The notes under the pieces: generated by a model
What the model was told of the DNA's origin: nothing
The model's database searches: none
The model's input: the letters and a program-made list of their open reading frames with translations, nothing else
Translations under genes and position numbers: made by a program
IMG/VR virus record: IMGVR_UViG_3300027980_000065
Span: 1-37,262 of that record
Origin: a virus
Strand: one strand, 5' to 3'
Length of the DNA stretch: 37,262 nucleotides
Shown: in pieces, positions 1 to 6,105 of the stretch
How positions within the stretch are numbered: the stretch's first letter is position 1
Layout of the letters: every line of letters begins with the position of its first letter

Positions 1-1
1 G

Positions 2-103
2 CGCAATCAAGGCGCAGAAGATTGGAAGCCGCTCAAAAAGCCATACAAAACAACCCTCGGCGCAATCCGGGGCGGCTATTACGAAGCAAAGGGGCTGAAA
101 TGA
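2..103 (+). CDS. C-terminal end of an unknown protein (partial)
   Basis: The window opens inside an open frame that runs 33 codons to TGA at 101-103 and ends in ...GGYYEAKGLK. The stop overlaps the ATG of the next gene (ATGA at 100-103), the junction style used throughout this genome, which is the main reason to believe the frame is coding. The start lies left of the window. No domain is recognisable in so short a piece. It is presumably the last part of an early plus-strand gene. Confidence 0.6.
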   Translation, partial: RNQGAEDWKPLKKPYKTTLGAIRGGYYEAKGLK

Positions 104-333
104 CACCACAAGACCTGAACAAACGAACGCTGGAAGGTATAAAGCTAAAAGCGAACATCGCAGGGACGCACGACGTTCACGATGTTGAGAATTTCACCGT
201 AGAAACGGACATGCGAACAGGGGAAGCGGTCATAATCCTCGTGTTAGCAGAAGAACCAGACACAACGAGCGCCCGGGATTTTGAGCCACACCCAGCGTTT
301 GAGGACGAAAACGAGTGGCTTTGGGAGAAATAG
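100..333 (+). CDS. Small acidic early protein, unknown function
   Basis: This gene encodes 77 residues. A longer upstream start exists at 22, but that frame would run through the preceding gene, so the ATG at 100, coupled to the upstream stop as ATGA, is preferred. The protein is acidic, with a central strand-like stretch (GEAVIILVLAEE) and a C-terminal end rich in Asp, Glu and Trp. No family is recognised. It lies in a run of small overlapping genes before the first recognisable promoter and is probably transcribed from a promoter outside the window. Such early phage proteins often interfere with host factors, but nothing here shows a specific target. Confidence 0.65.
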   Translation: MTPQDLNKRTLEGIKLKANIAGTHDVHDVENFTVETDMRTGEAVIILVLAEEPDTTSARDFEPHPAFEDENEWLWEK

Positions 334-334
334 A

Positions 335-559
335 GTGACAACATCAGAACTGATACAATTCGCAGTAGAACGCGGCGAAGCGTATGAAAGTCAGGGGGCC
401 GGTAAAGCAAGCAAACGGGACCTGACCTATTACGTGCTGGAAGCCGTACAAGAAGCGATCCACGCAAAGTTCATGGACAACGACGAAGAACTCATAAAGG
501 ACGGAGTTGTGGCGGGAGCGCTTTTCGCAATCTGGACAGAAGGGGTACCAAATGGCTGA
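335..559 (+). CDS. Small early protein, unknown function
   Basis: This gene encodes 74 residues from GTG at 335, one base after the previous stop. The alternative ATG at 281 would overlap the upstream gene by 50 bases and has no better ribosome site. The product is predicted to be mostly helical (for example ELIQFAVERGEAYES and LTYYVLEAVQEAIHAKF) with mixed charge and no Cys or membrane segment. I do not recognise a family. Its stop overlaps the next start by 8 bases, so it is co-translated with its neighbours. Confidence 0.6.
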   Translation: MTTSELIQFAVERGEAYESQGAGKASKRDLTYYVLEAVQEAIHAKFMDNDEELIKDGVVAGALFAIWTEGVPNG

Positions 560-863
560 GAAAGGACCATTCACGCAGGCTTTAGCGTTGCGCATGCAAC
601 GGGCCTGCAAGGGCATCGATTTCATCGGCAACGATGGCAAGCCCTACGAACCAGACTGGGAAGCAGACGCACAGTGGTTTGTCGCTTACCAAATGGCCGA
701 GCAAATGCACAGCGACCACACCGTGAAAGACTGGGCGCATTACGTCCTAAACGGCATGGAGCCGCTAACAGATGAAGACGTGAAGGAGTGGTTTTGGCCC
801 GAAGACGGGGACGTAACTGGCCTTCCATCGGAAGAGGAACTAAGGAAATGGCGACACGGATAA
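552..863 (+). CDS. Early protein of 103 residues, unknown function
   Basis: The chosen start is ATG at 552, inside the end of the previous gene (8-base overlap); the start at 507 would deepen that overlap without a ribosome site. The protein is Trp-rich and acidic towards the C-terminus (DEDVKEWFWPEDGD), with a helical middle that includes WFVAYQMAEQMHSDHTVKDW. No catalytic motif or metal-binding cluster is visible. Its last 16 bases overlap the small membrane protein gene that follows. Function unknown. Confidence 0.6.
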   Translation: MAEKGPFTQALALRMQRACKGIDFIGNDGKPYEPDWEADAQWFVAYQMAEQMHSDHTVKDWAHYVLNGMEPLTDEDVKEWFWPEDGDVTGLPSEEELRKWRHG

Positions 864-1039
864 TCGCAAGAACGGTGGTCGGGGCTTTCTTGATCACCGC
901 ATTCTGCTTCACGTGGGTCGTGTTTGGAGCATTGGCCGTAGAACGTGAAGTGAACGAACCTAAGGGCTGGGAACCACCAGCGATAGAACAGTGCGACATG
1001 GAGCTTTGGGACCGAATCAGGTACAAATGCCCCGAGTAA
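848..1039 (+). CDS. Small single-pass membrane protein
   Basis: This gene encodes 63 residues from ATG at 848, preceded by AGGAACTAAGGAA. Residues about 8-28 form one hydrophobic segment (VVGAFLITAFCFTWVVFGAL) behind a short basic N-terminus (RIIAR), so the N-terminus is probably cytoplasmic. About 35 polar residues follow, with two Cys, outside the membrane or in the periplasm. It could also be a cleaved signal peptide, but no clear cleavage site follows the segment. No family is recognised. It closes the first early operon, and the promoter at 1048-1076 starts directly after its stop. Confidence 0.6.
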   Translation: MATRIIARTVVGAFLITAFCFTWVVFGALAVEREVNEPKGWEPPAIEQCDMELWDRIRYKCPE

Positions 1040-1047
1040 ACGAGTAC

Positions 1048-1076
1048 TTGACAGAGGCCCCCGGGTGTGCTATAAT
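1048..1076 (+). promoter_or_regulatory. Sigma-70 promoter P1, full consensus with extended -10
   Basis: TTGACA at 1048-1053 and TATAAT at 1071-1076 are separated by exactly 17 bp, and TGC precedes the -10 box (extended -10). Both hexamers match the consensus completely. The promoter starts right after the stop of the upstream gene and should begin a transcript near 1083, with AGGAGG at 1093-1098 serving the gene at 1106. It belongs to a family of four near-identical promoters in this window. Confidence 0.92.
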
Positions 1077-1105
1077 GGGGGTCAGTGCCACACAGGAGGA
1101 ACGAA

Positions 1106-1297
1106 ATGGGAACACCAATTAAGCTGAACGACGTGCTGGTGGAAATCGCCACCACAGCAACACAATTCAAAGAACAGGGCAAATGCTGGATTTGCGAGGA
1201 AGAGGCCCTGCCTAAATGCACCACCGAAGCAGGGCGGCGGGAATTTCACATAAGCGGGACCTGCGAAGTCTGCTTTGACGATATGTTTAAGGAGTAA
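1106..1297 (+). CDS. Small zinc-ribbon-like protein
   Basis: This gene encodes 63 residues from ATG at 1106, chosen because a strong AGGAGG lies 7 bases upstream. Two CxxC pairs (CWIC at about residues 27-30 and CEVC near 53-56), plus another Cys between them, suggest a zinc-binding ribbon. An N-terminal helix (DVLVEIATTATQFKEQGK) precedes it. It is the first gene after promoter P1 and so is probably strongly expressed early. Small zinc-ribbon proteins in phages often bind nucleic acid or a host protein, but which applies here cannot be told. Confidence 0.75.
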   Translation: MGTPIKLNDVLVEIATTATQFKEQGKCWICEEEALPKCTTEAGRREFHISGTCEVCFDDMFKE

Positions 1298-1299
1298 CG

Positions 1300-1506
1300 A
1301 TGTCAGGCGAAGCACCCTTAGTTCTGCCCATCAGGGGCTATTTCATCACCATAACCGACCATTCAGACGGTTCAGGTGACATCATTCACGAAAGCGAACT
1401 CAAACTCAACAAATGCGGCGGTGCCCACATTCAGGGCGTTGCCGACCTTGTTATGATCATTGAGGACGCTGTATTCAGTGCGGAGGAGAAGCATGCAGAT
1501 AATTAG
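1300..1506 (+). CDS. Small early protein, unknown function
   Basis: This gene encodes 68 residues from ATG at 1300, with GGAGTAAC upstream overlapping the previous stop. The sequence suggests a small beta-alpha fold: strands around RGYFITITDH and ADLVMIIEDAVF, with His residues scattered in between. There is no membrane segment and no recognised motif. It is co-transcribed from P1 with the zinc-ribbon protein and overlaps the next gene by 14 bases. Confidence 0.65.
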   Translation: MSGEAPLVLPIRGYFITITDHSDGSGDIIHESELKLNKCGGAHIQGVADLVMIIEDAVFSAEEKHADN

Positions 1507-1654
1507 CTGGTTTTGGGAGTATTGGGACGTTTGGCTCCTGTTACTCATTTTTTGGGCCGTAACAGACGGCATTGACAAACTGGAGACGAAGTATGGCAAC
1601 ATCAAAGGGTGGCCCAGCCGGGTCATTACAGCCCACAGACGCCGGAAAGGGTAA
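1493..1654 (+). CDS. Small membrane protein
   Basis: This gene encodes 53 residues from ATG at 1493, behind GGAGAAGC. A strongly hydrophobic, Trp-rich segment covers residues about 4-22 (SWFWEYWDVWLLLLIFWAV), and the C-terminus is basic (HRRRKG), so one membrane pass with the C-terminus inside is likely. No family is recognised. The last 62 bases overlap the start of the next gene in another frame. Possible roles, such as acting on the host membrane or on superinfecting phage, cannot be separated from sequence alone. Confidence 0.6.
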   Translation: MQIISWFWEYWDVWLLLLIFWAVTDGIDKLETKYGNIKGWPSRVITAHRRRKG

Positions 1655-2369
1655 GTGGCACCATAACATCGATGCTAGTGGCATTAGTGAACTAACCGCG
1701 CTAGCAACCGATATAAATAAGGCCGTTGATCAAACGGTCAAGCAAGTCGCCAGAGGGAAAATCAGAGTTGGTAAACTGCTGCGTGAAGCCAGAGCGTTGT
1801 TCGTCGACGATCAGGCGTTTGGCATGTGGCGCAAAGAGAACACGCTGGTACAGAGCAAGCAACATGCGCACTATTTGATGCAGGTTGCAGAGCGGTTTGG
1901 CGACGCGCCCAAGCTCATAGAAGGAGCGAACTACAGCGTTATGCAGGAACTGGTGTTGGCTGACCAAGCTGACATCGAATGGGTCGAGAAGCGAATTGAA
2001 GAGGGTGACCCACCAACAGTGCAGGAGGTCCGTTCTAAAGTGAACGAAGGCAAGGCACTCAAGGGCACAAGCAAGAAGGGTACCCAAACCCAGCCCGCCG
2101 GTAAGCCGCTCAGTCCGAACGTCGCGATAAACAGCATCGTACCAATGTCCCTAACCATGCGCATCAAAACCGTGGTGCAGCAGGGAATCAAGGGCATCGA
2201 GGGCGATTTGATTATCCTCGGAATGGACCCAGACCCACAGTGCCCTTGCCACAAGGAAGTGTTGTTTGCGGTGAGGGATTACTGGCAAGAAGAGGCCCAA
2301 CATGAGGACGAAATAAGGGCCGTAGTGGACTCATTCAATCGAGTCTATGAGGAGTTCAAGAACTGGTAG
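1593..2369 (+). CDS. DUF3102-like protein, possible DNA-binding role
   Basis: This gene encodes 258 residues from ATG at 1593, preceded by GGAGACGAAGT. Residues about 50-105 (RGKIRVGKLLREARALF, then FGMWRKE, then HAHYLMQVAERFGD) match the general pattern of DUF3102-type proteins found on phages and plasmids: a helix with an iGelLxeAk core followed by a helix-turn-helix-like pair. The middle, around residues 150-180, is Lys/Thr/Pro-rich and probably unstructured. The C-terminal part has a CPCH motif and helical segments. It is the last gene transcribed from P1 and is followed directly by promoter P2. DNA binding is inferred from the helix-turn-helix-like segment and the family's company, not from a proven function. 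Confidence 0.7.
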   Translation: MATSKGGPAGSLQPTDAGKGKWHHNIDASGISELTALATDINKAVDQTVKQVARGKIRVGKLLREARALFVDDQAFGMWRKENTLVQSKQHAHYLMQVAERFGDAPKLIEGANYSVMQELVLADQADIEWVEKRIEEGDPPTVQEVRSKVNEGKALKGTSKKGTQTQPAGKPLSPNVAINSIVPMSLTMRIKTVVQQGIKGIEGDLIILGMDPDPQCPCHKEVLFAVRDYWQEEAQHEDEIRAVVDSFNRVYEEFKNW

Positions 2370-2382
2370 AGTAAACAGGTAC

Positions 2383-2411
2383 TTGACAGGAGGCCCCAGA
2401 TGTGGTATACT
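2383..2411 (+). promoter_or_regulatory. Sigma-70 promoter P2
   Basis: TTGACA at 2383-2388 and TATACT at 2406-2411 are spaced by 17 bp, with TGG before the -10 box. Flanking bases match the other copies (GTACTTGACAG in front, TGTGGTATACTGG behind). It lies just after the stop at 2369, and its transcript would start near 2418, about 37 bases before the ATG at 2455. Confidence 0.92.
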
Positions 2412-2454
2412 GGGGTCTCTAGTCCACCCACGCCAGAAGTAAGGAGAATTACAA

Positions 2455-2937
2455 ATGGCAAATGCAAAAGAAGACGAAGGCACCAAAGAGGTCCGGATCA
2501 AACCCGATCTGGAGAAGTACGTAAACGGCGTAAGCGGCTCTGGCAAAAAGACCAAGAACTGCGGTGACGCGATTGCCGAGGCACTGGACGGGTTCACCGT
2601 CGAGGAAATCCGGGCGGTCGCAAGCAAGATGACCGACACCACGCAGAAGGACTTGGAAGCCAAGTACGAGCACCTGAACGTCGGCATGCAGATCATGAAT
2701 CTGCGCAATCGCATCCGTGGCGCGGTCAACAAGCTTGACAAGGCGCACGAAGCGGACAACGCAGTACCGGCTGGCTTGGTCCAGTTGGGCTACGAAGTCG
2801 AGAAGGGTCAGGCGGCAGTTGCCAAACGGCGCGCAGCCGCTGCAAAGGCCAAAGAAGACCGGGAAGCCAAGGCAGCGAAAAACGCCGAGGCTAAGGCAGC
2901 CAAGCCTGCCAAGGGCAAGGGCAAGAAAGCCGCGTAA
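2455..2937 (+). CDS. Basic protein with Lys/Ala-rich histone-like tail
   Basis: This gene encodes 160 residues from ATG at 2455, with AAGGAGAA 7-8 bases upstream. The first 110 residues are mixed and mostly helical. From about residue 120 on, the sequence becomes almost purely Lys, Ala, Arg and Glu (for example KRRAAAAKAKEDREAKAAK and KGKGKKAA), resembling histone H1-like bacterial tails. It is the first gene behind promoter P2 and ends directly against the GTG of the SNF2 helicase (TAAGTG). A nucleic-acid-binding, helicase-assisting or nucleoid-acting role is inferred from the tail and the position; no family is recognised for the N-terminal part. Confidence 0.75.
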   Translation: MANAKEDEGTKEVRIKPDLEKYVNGVSGSGKKTKNCGDAIAEALDGFTVEEIRAVASKMTDTTQKDLEAKYEHLNVGMQIMNLRNRIRGAVNKLDKAHEADNAVPAGLVQLGYEVEKGQAAVAKRRAAAAKAKEDREAKAAKNAEAKAAKPAKGKGKKAA

Positions 2938-4404
2938 GTGGCCAAAGCTCTGCAGTACAAATCCCCTCCAATGGGCCACCAAGTTGTGGCCCTGCGGAGG
3001 GCATGGCCTAAAAATGAATTTGCCTTCTTCCATGAAATGGGGACAGGCAAAACCTACGAGGCCATAAACCTAGCCGCAGCCCGTTACATAAACGGGCAAA
3101 TCGATGGGCTAGTCATAATCTGCGACACCCCAATTAAGAACGTTTGGTACACGGGCGATGGAACGTGGCTGGACGAAGAGGGCAAACTACAAGGCTCAGA
3201 AATCGAGAAGTGGTGCCCTGTTGATTATTCGTGCTGGGTCTTTGAATCTGGCGATCACCCACATAAGTGGATGCGGGAAAAGAAAGATGAACTCAAAATT
3301 CTCGTTGTCGGAGTTGAAGCCCTATCAATTACAAATGGTAGAGCTTATCAAGCAATCGAGTACTTCCAACGTTTCCATACGATTATGTCCGTTGTTGACG
3401 AATCGAGCAGCATCAAGAATTGGAAGGCTAAACGTACTGAGAATGTTGTTGAAGTCGGGGGATGGAGTGAATATCGCCTCATTCTTACCGGCACACCAAT
3501 TACGCAGGGACTTGAGGACCTATTTGGGCAGTTCCTTTTCCTTAACGCCAAGATTATCGATTGTAAAAACTACTTCGTCTTTCGCAACAAATACTGCGTC
3601 ATGGGGGGTTTTCAGGGTAAGAAGGTACTAGGCTACCAGTTCCAAGAACACTTGATGGACAAAGTTCGCCCCTACGTGGACTATGTTACCAAGGAAGAGT
3701 GCATGGACTTACCAGAGCAACTCTACCCTGAACCCATAATAGTCAGACCCACGGAAGAACAGACGCGGGTAATGAAACAGTTAAAGACCGAGTTCGCCAT
3801 GGAAGATGAAGGCAAAGAACTCACGATTAGCACAGTTCTGGAGCGAACTCTGCGCTATCAACAGGTCATAGGGGGCACGTTCCCCTTCGACGACGATGAA
3901 ACCGGGGGCTACGACACCAAGGCGATCAGTGGCAAGAATCCTAAGCTGGACGCGCTAGAAGCATACGTGGGTCAGCTAAGGCCCGATGCTAAGATGATCA
4001 TTTGGGCGCGGTTCGTGCCCGAAATCAGGTACATTATTGCTCGCTTACTGGAGGGATTCGATGAAGACGTAATCACAGAGTTCTACGGCGCTAATGATGC
4101 AGAACAGCGCAAAGCAAATAATCGGCGTTTCCAAGAAGACCCACGGTGCCGGTTTATTGTAAGCAATCAGGTAGTGGGCGGGAAGGGACAAACTTGGACC
4201 GCTGCCACATACAATTTCTACTACAGTAACACTTTCTCGTACCAAGACCGGTACCAATCAGAAAGCCGATCGCACCGTAAGGGGCAGGAATTCCCGGTGG
4301 TGTATCAAGATTGTGAAATGGCCGTGCCAGAGGACAAAATGATCTTGCGCGCCGTTCGGAGGAAACGAGACTTGGCAATGGAGGTTGAGGAAGCTCTGTC
4401 ATAA
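2938..4404 (+). CDS. SNF2/SF2-type DNA helicase or translocase
   Basis: This gene encodes 488 residues from GTG at 2938, immediately after the previous stop. SF2 motifs appear in order: Walker A MGTGKT (Lys38), a Walker B variant VVDESSS (Asp154, Glu155) where SNF2 proteins usually have DEAH, then LTGTPI (motif III), and near the C-terminus RSHRKGQ (444-450), the SNF2-type motif VI usually written RxHRxGQ. Such proteins use ATP to move along duplex DNA; in podoviruses they sit in the replication or early region and may aid replication, recombination or removal of bound proteins. No nuclease or chromatin domain is fused. It shares promoter P2 with the basic protein upstream and is the last gene before P3. 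Confidence 0.93.
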   Translation: MAKALQYKSPPMGHQVVALRRAWPKNEFAFFHEMGTGKTYEAINLAAARYINGQIDGLVIICDTPIKNVWYTGDGTWLDEEGKLQGSEIEKWCPVDYSCWVFESGDHPHKWMREKKDELKILVVGVEALSITNGRAYQAIEYFQRFHTIMSVVDESSSIKNWKAKRTENVVEVGGWSEYRLILTGTPITQGLEDLFGQFLFLNAKIIDCKNYFVFRNKYCVMGGFQGKKVLGYQFQEHLMDKVRPYVDYVTKEECMDLPEQLYPEPIIVRPTEEQTRVMKQLKTEFAMEDEGKELTISTVLERTLRYQQVIGGTFPFDDDETGGYDTKAISGKNPKLDALEAYVGQLRPDAKMIIWARFVPEIRYIIARLLEGFDEDVITEFYGANDAEQRKANNRRFQEDPRCRFIVSNQVVGGKGQTWTAATYNFYYSNTFSYQDRYQSESRSHRKGQEFPVVYQDCEMAVPEDKMILRAVRRKRDLAMEVEEALS

Positions 4405-4412
4405 ACAGATAC

Positions 4413-4441
4413 TTGACAGACAGCGCCGGGTGTGGTATACT
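4413..4441 (+). promoter_or_regulatory. Sigma-70 promoter P3
   Basis: TTGACA at 4413-4418 and TATACT at 4436-4441 are separated by 17 bp, with TGG before the -10 box. It lies 8 bases after the helicase stop, in the same setting as P1 and P2. The leader that follows contains GGGG-CCA-GCCC-C, a small possible hairpin, and AGGAG before the ATG at 4487. No other promoter of this family is found before the Z cassette, so P3 is the best candidate to drive it. Confidence 0.92.
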
Positions 4442-4486
4442 GGTGGACCGGTGGGGGCCAGCCCCGCCATAACACAGGAGATTAAG

Positions 4487-4942
4487 ATGTCTGAAGCAGA
4501 ACTAGAGGCCATGCGATCGCATTGCGCCAACTTTTCGTACAACCAGCTAGTCGCAATGATGCTGGAACTTCAATCGCAACACAAGCAGATGAAGGAGCAA
4601 ACCTCCCGAGCTTGGGATGCGGTCTGCATGCTAACCCGGCAGATAATCCCGGAGCGCATGGACAACGACCAAATCCAAAACATCACGGTAATCCTACCTG
4701 ATGGCAGTAAGAAACAGCTCTTAGTTATCGATCAGGTGTCTGTGAAGACCCCGCCCGAAAACAAGGCTGACCTTTGGGAGTGGCTACGCGAACACGACGC
4801 GGAAGCCCTGATCACTGAAACGGTCAACTCCTCAACCTTAGCGGCCTATGTAAGACAGCAGATGAAGGCTGGCGATGAATACCCCGTCGACCTCTGCGAT
4901 GTTAGCTCTTACTCGACCGCATCCCTCCGTAAGGCGTCGTAA
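4487..4942 (+). CDS. Replication-region protein, unknown function
   Basis: This gene encodes 151 residues from ATG at 4487, behind ACAGGAGATTAAG; the longer frame from 4385 would run back through promoter P3 and is rejected. The first 55 residues look like a long helix or coiled coil (LVAMMLELQSQHKQMKEQ). The C-terminal 60 residues (from about DLWEWLREHDAEALI) form a separate, probably alpha-helical unit ending in SYSTASLRKAS. I do not recognise a family. Being first behind P3 and directly before genes for replication and DNA modification suggests a DNA-metabolism role, by context only. Confidence 0.75.
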   Translation: MSEAELEAMRSHCANFSYNQLVAMMLELQSQHKQMKEQTSRAWDAVCMLTRQIIPERMDNDQIQNITVILPDGSKKQLLVIDQVSVKTPPENKADLWEWLREHDAEALITETVNSSTLAAYVRQQMKAGDEYPVDLCDVSSYSTASLRKAS

Positions 4943-5021
4943 GACTCCTGTGTGCCGGTTATGGTCCCTCCCGGTTCGGCAATAGGGCCTGATTCTAAGT
5001 AAATAGGAAAGGAGAAAGAAA

Positions 5022-5792
5022 GTGGCAAAGTCAAAAGCAGTAACAGTAGCAGACCAGACCGCATTGGCGGAACGCCCCAGTTACATGGGGGAAGAAAGTC
5101 GCGGGTCAGAAGAGGTGACCATTCAGGACATCACGATCCCGCGATTGTCAATGGTGCAGGACTTGAGTCCTCAGCGTAAGAAAAACAACGCCGAGTACAT
5201 TGAGGGCTGCGAAGAGGGTATGCTGTTCAACACAGTCACCAATCAGCTTTACGCTGAACCGGTGCTGTTTGTACCAGTGTACTTCCGGCTGGAGTGGTTG
5301 ATATGGAAGCATCGGGATGCCGGTGGTGGTTTGCAGGGCGTTCACGCTACCCAAGAAGAGGCCGTAAGAGCCGTTGGGGAGCATCCGCTCGCAGGGCAAA
5401 TGACCGAGAAAAATGAGCCGGTCCTCGAAGTTCAGGATACAGCGCAGCACTTTGGGCTGTTGCTGGACCCCAACTCACCCGCCGAAGACCCACGTGCTAC
5501 TGAGATTGTTGTGTCAATGTCGAAGAGCCAGTTGAAGCCGAGCCGACAGCTTAACAGCCAAGTCCGCATCGCCGGGGGCGACCGTTTTGAACGGTACTAC
5601 CGGTTGAGCGCGGCGCAGGTTGACGGGGCAAGAGGCGAGTACTACAACTGGAAAGTCGAGCAACTCGGCTTCGTCAGTGAGGCAATCTTCGCGCAAGCGG
5701 AGGCCTTGTACGAGTCCGTAGTCTCTGGCAAACGCGACGTAGAGCGCGACGCGGCAACTACCCAAGAAGAGGTAGACGACGACAACATGTAG
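5022..5792 (+). CDS. Conserved-type phage protein, possibly single-strand DNA binding
   Basis: This gene encodes 256 residues from GTG at 5022, with a strong AAAGGAGAAAG 5-8 bases upstream. The N-terminal part carries IPRLSMVQDLSPQ and EYIEGCEEGMLFNTVTNQLY, a pattern I associate with a family of 200-260-residue podovirus proteins encoded next to replication genes and sometimes annotated as putative ssDNA-binding proteins. The rest is beta-rich (VLFVPVYFRLEWLIW and HFGLLLD). The C-terminus is acidic (EEVDDDNM), as in many ssDNA-binding proteins where the tail recruits partners. The tail and location are seen directly; the binding role is inferred. A perfect palindrome follows 7 bases after its stop. 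Confidence 0.75.
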   Translation: MAKSKAVTVADQTALAERPSYMGEESRGSEEVTIQDITIPRLSMVQDLSPQRKKNNAEYIEGCEEGMLFNTVTNQLYAEPVLFVPVYFRLEWLIWKHRDAGGGLQGVHATQEEAVRAVGEHPLAGQMTEKNEPVLEVQDTAQHFGLLLDPNSPAEDPRATEIVVSMSKSQLKPSRQLNSQVRIAGGDRFERYYRLSAAQVDGARGEYYNWKVEQLGFVSEAIFAQAEALYESVVSGKRDVERDAATTQEEVDDDNM

Positions 5793-5799
5793 GCAGTTT

Positions 5800-5821
5800 G
5801 GGGTCCCGATATCGGGACCCC
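5800..5821 (+). repeat. Perfect 22-base palindrome, copy 1
   Basis: The 11 bases GGGGTCCCGAT are followed directly by their exact reverse complement, giving an 11-bp stem as RNA or a symmetric duplex site as DNA. The identical 22 bases occur at 33159-33180. Here the following bases are ACTTTACTC, with no real T-run, so as a terminator this copy would be weak. The ATG of the SSB-like gene lies 24 bases downstream. Confidence 0.9.
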
Positions 5822-5844
5822 ACTTTACTCACAGGAGCTAGAAG

Positions 5845-6105
5845 ATGGCAGATTTCGTGCACAAAGAGTGTGGTGGGTCCCTTTTCCGCAACAATTACAA
5901 GGAAAAGCCCAATCAACCCGATCATAAGGGTGACTGCAAAATCGAGGGCGTTGACTATTGGATCAGCGCTTGGATCAACGACGGTAAGAACGGCAAGTAT
6001 TTCGGCCTCAAGTTCGAGAAGAAAGAGGACAAGTACCAGACCGGGGAAGGGCATGGCAATCCGCCACCGGCCCCCGAGGATTTAGACGACGACATACCGT
6101 TCTAG
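5845..6105 (+). CDS. Small SSB-like protein with DDDIPF tail
   Basis: This gene encodes 86 residues from ATG at 5845, behind CAGGAGCT. The core around residues 25-60 (GDCKIEGVDYWISAW, then KNGKYFGLKFEKKE) is a short strand-rich pattern typical of small OB-like or DUF736-like phage proteins. A Pro-rich linker (NPPPAPED) then leads to LDDDIPF at the very C-terminus. An acidic end finishing in DDDIPF is the hallmark of bacterial SSB tails, which recruit replication and repair enzymes. The stop overlaps the GTG of the DNA polymerase (TAGTG), placing it as replication partner. It is much shorter than E. coli SSB; ssDNA binding is inferred from the tail and context. Confidence 0.75.
   Translation: MADFVHKECGGSLFRNNYKEKPNQPDHKGDCKIEGVDYWISAWINDGKNGKYFGLKFEKKEDKYQTGEGHGNPPPAPEDLDDDIPF

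Noticed and set aside
4943-5021. Possible terminator between the genes at 4487 and 5022
   Set aside because: Only a 5-bp pairing (TGCCG with CGGCA) and no T-run; too weak to claim.
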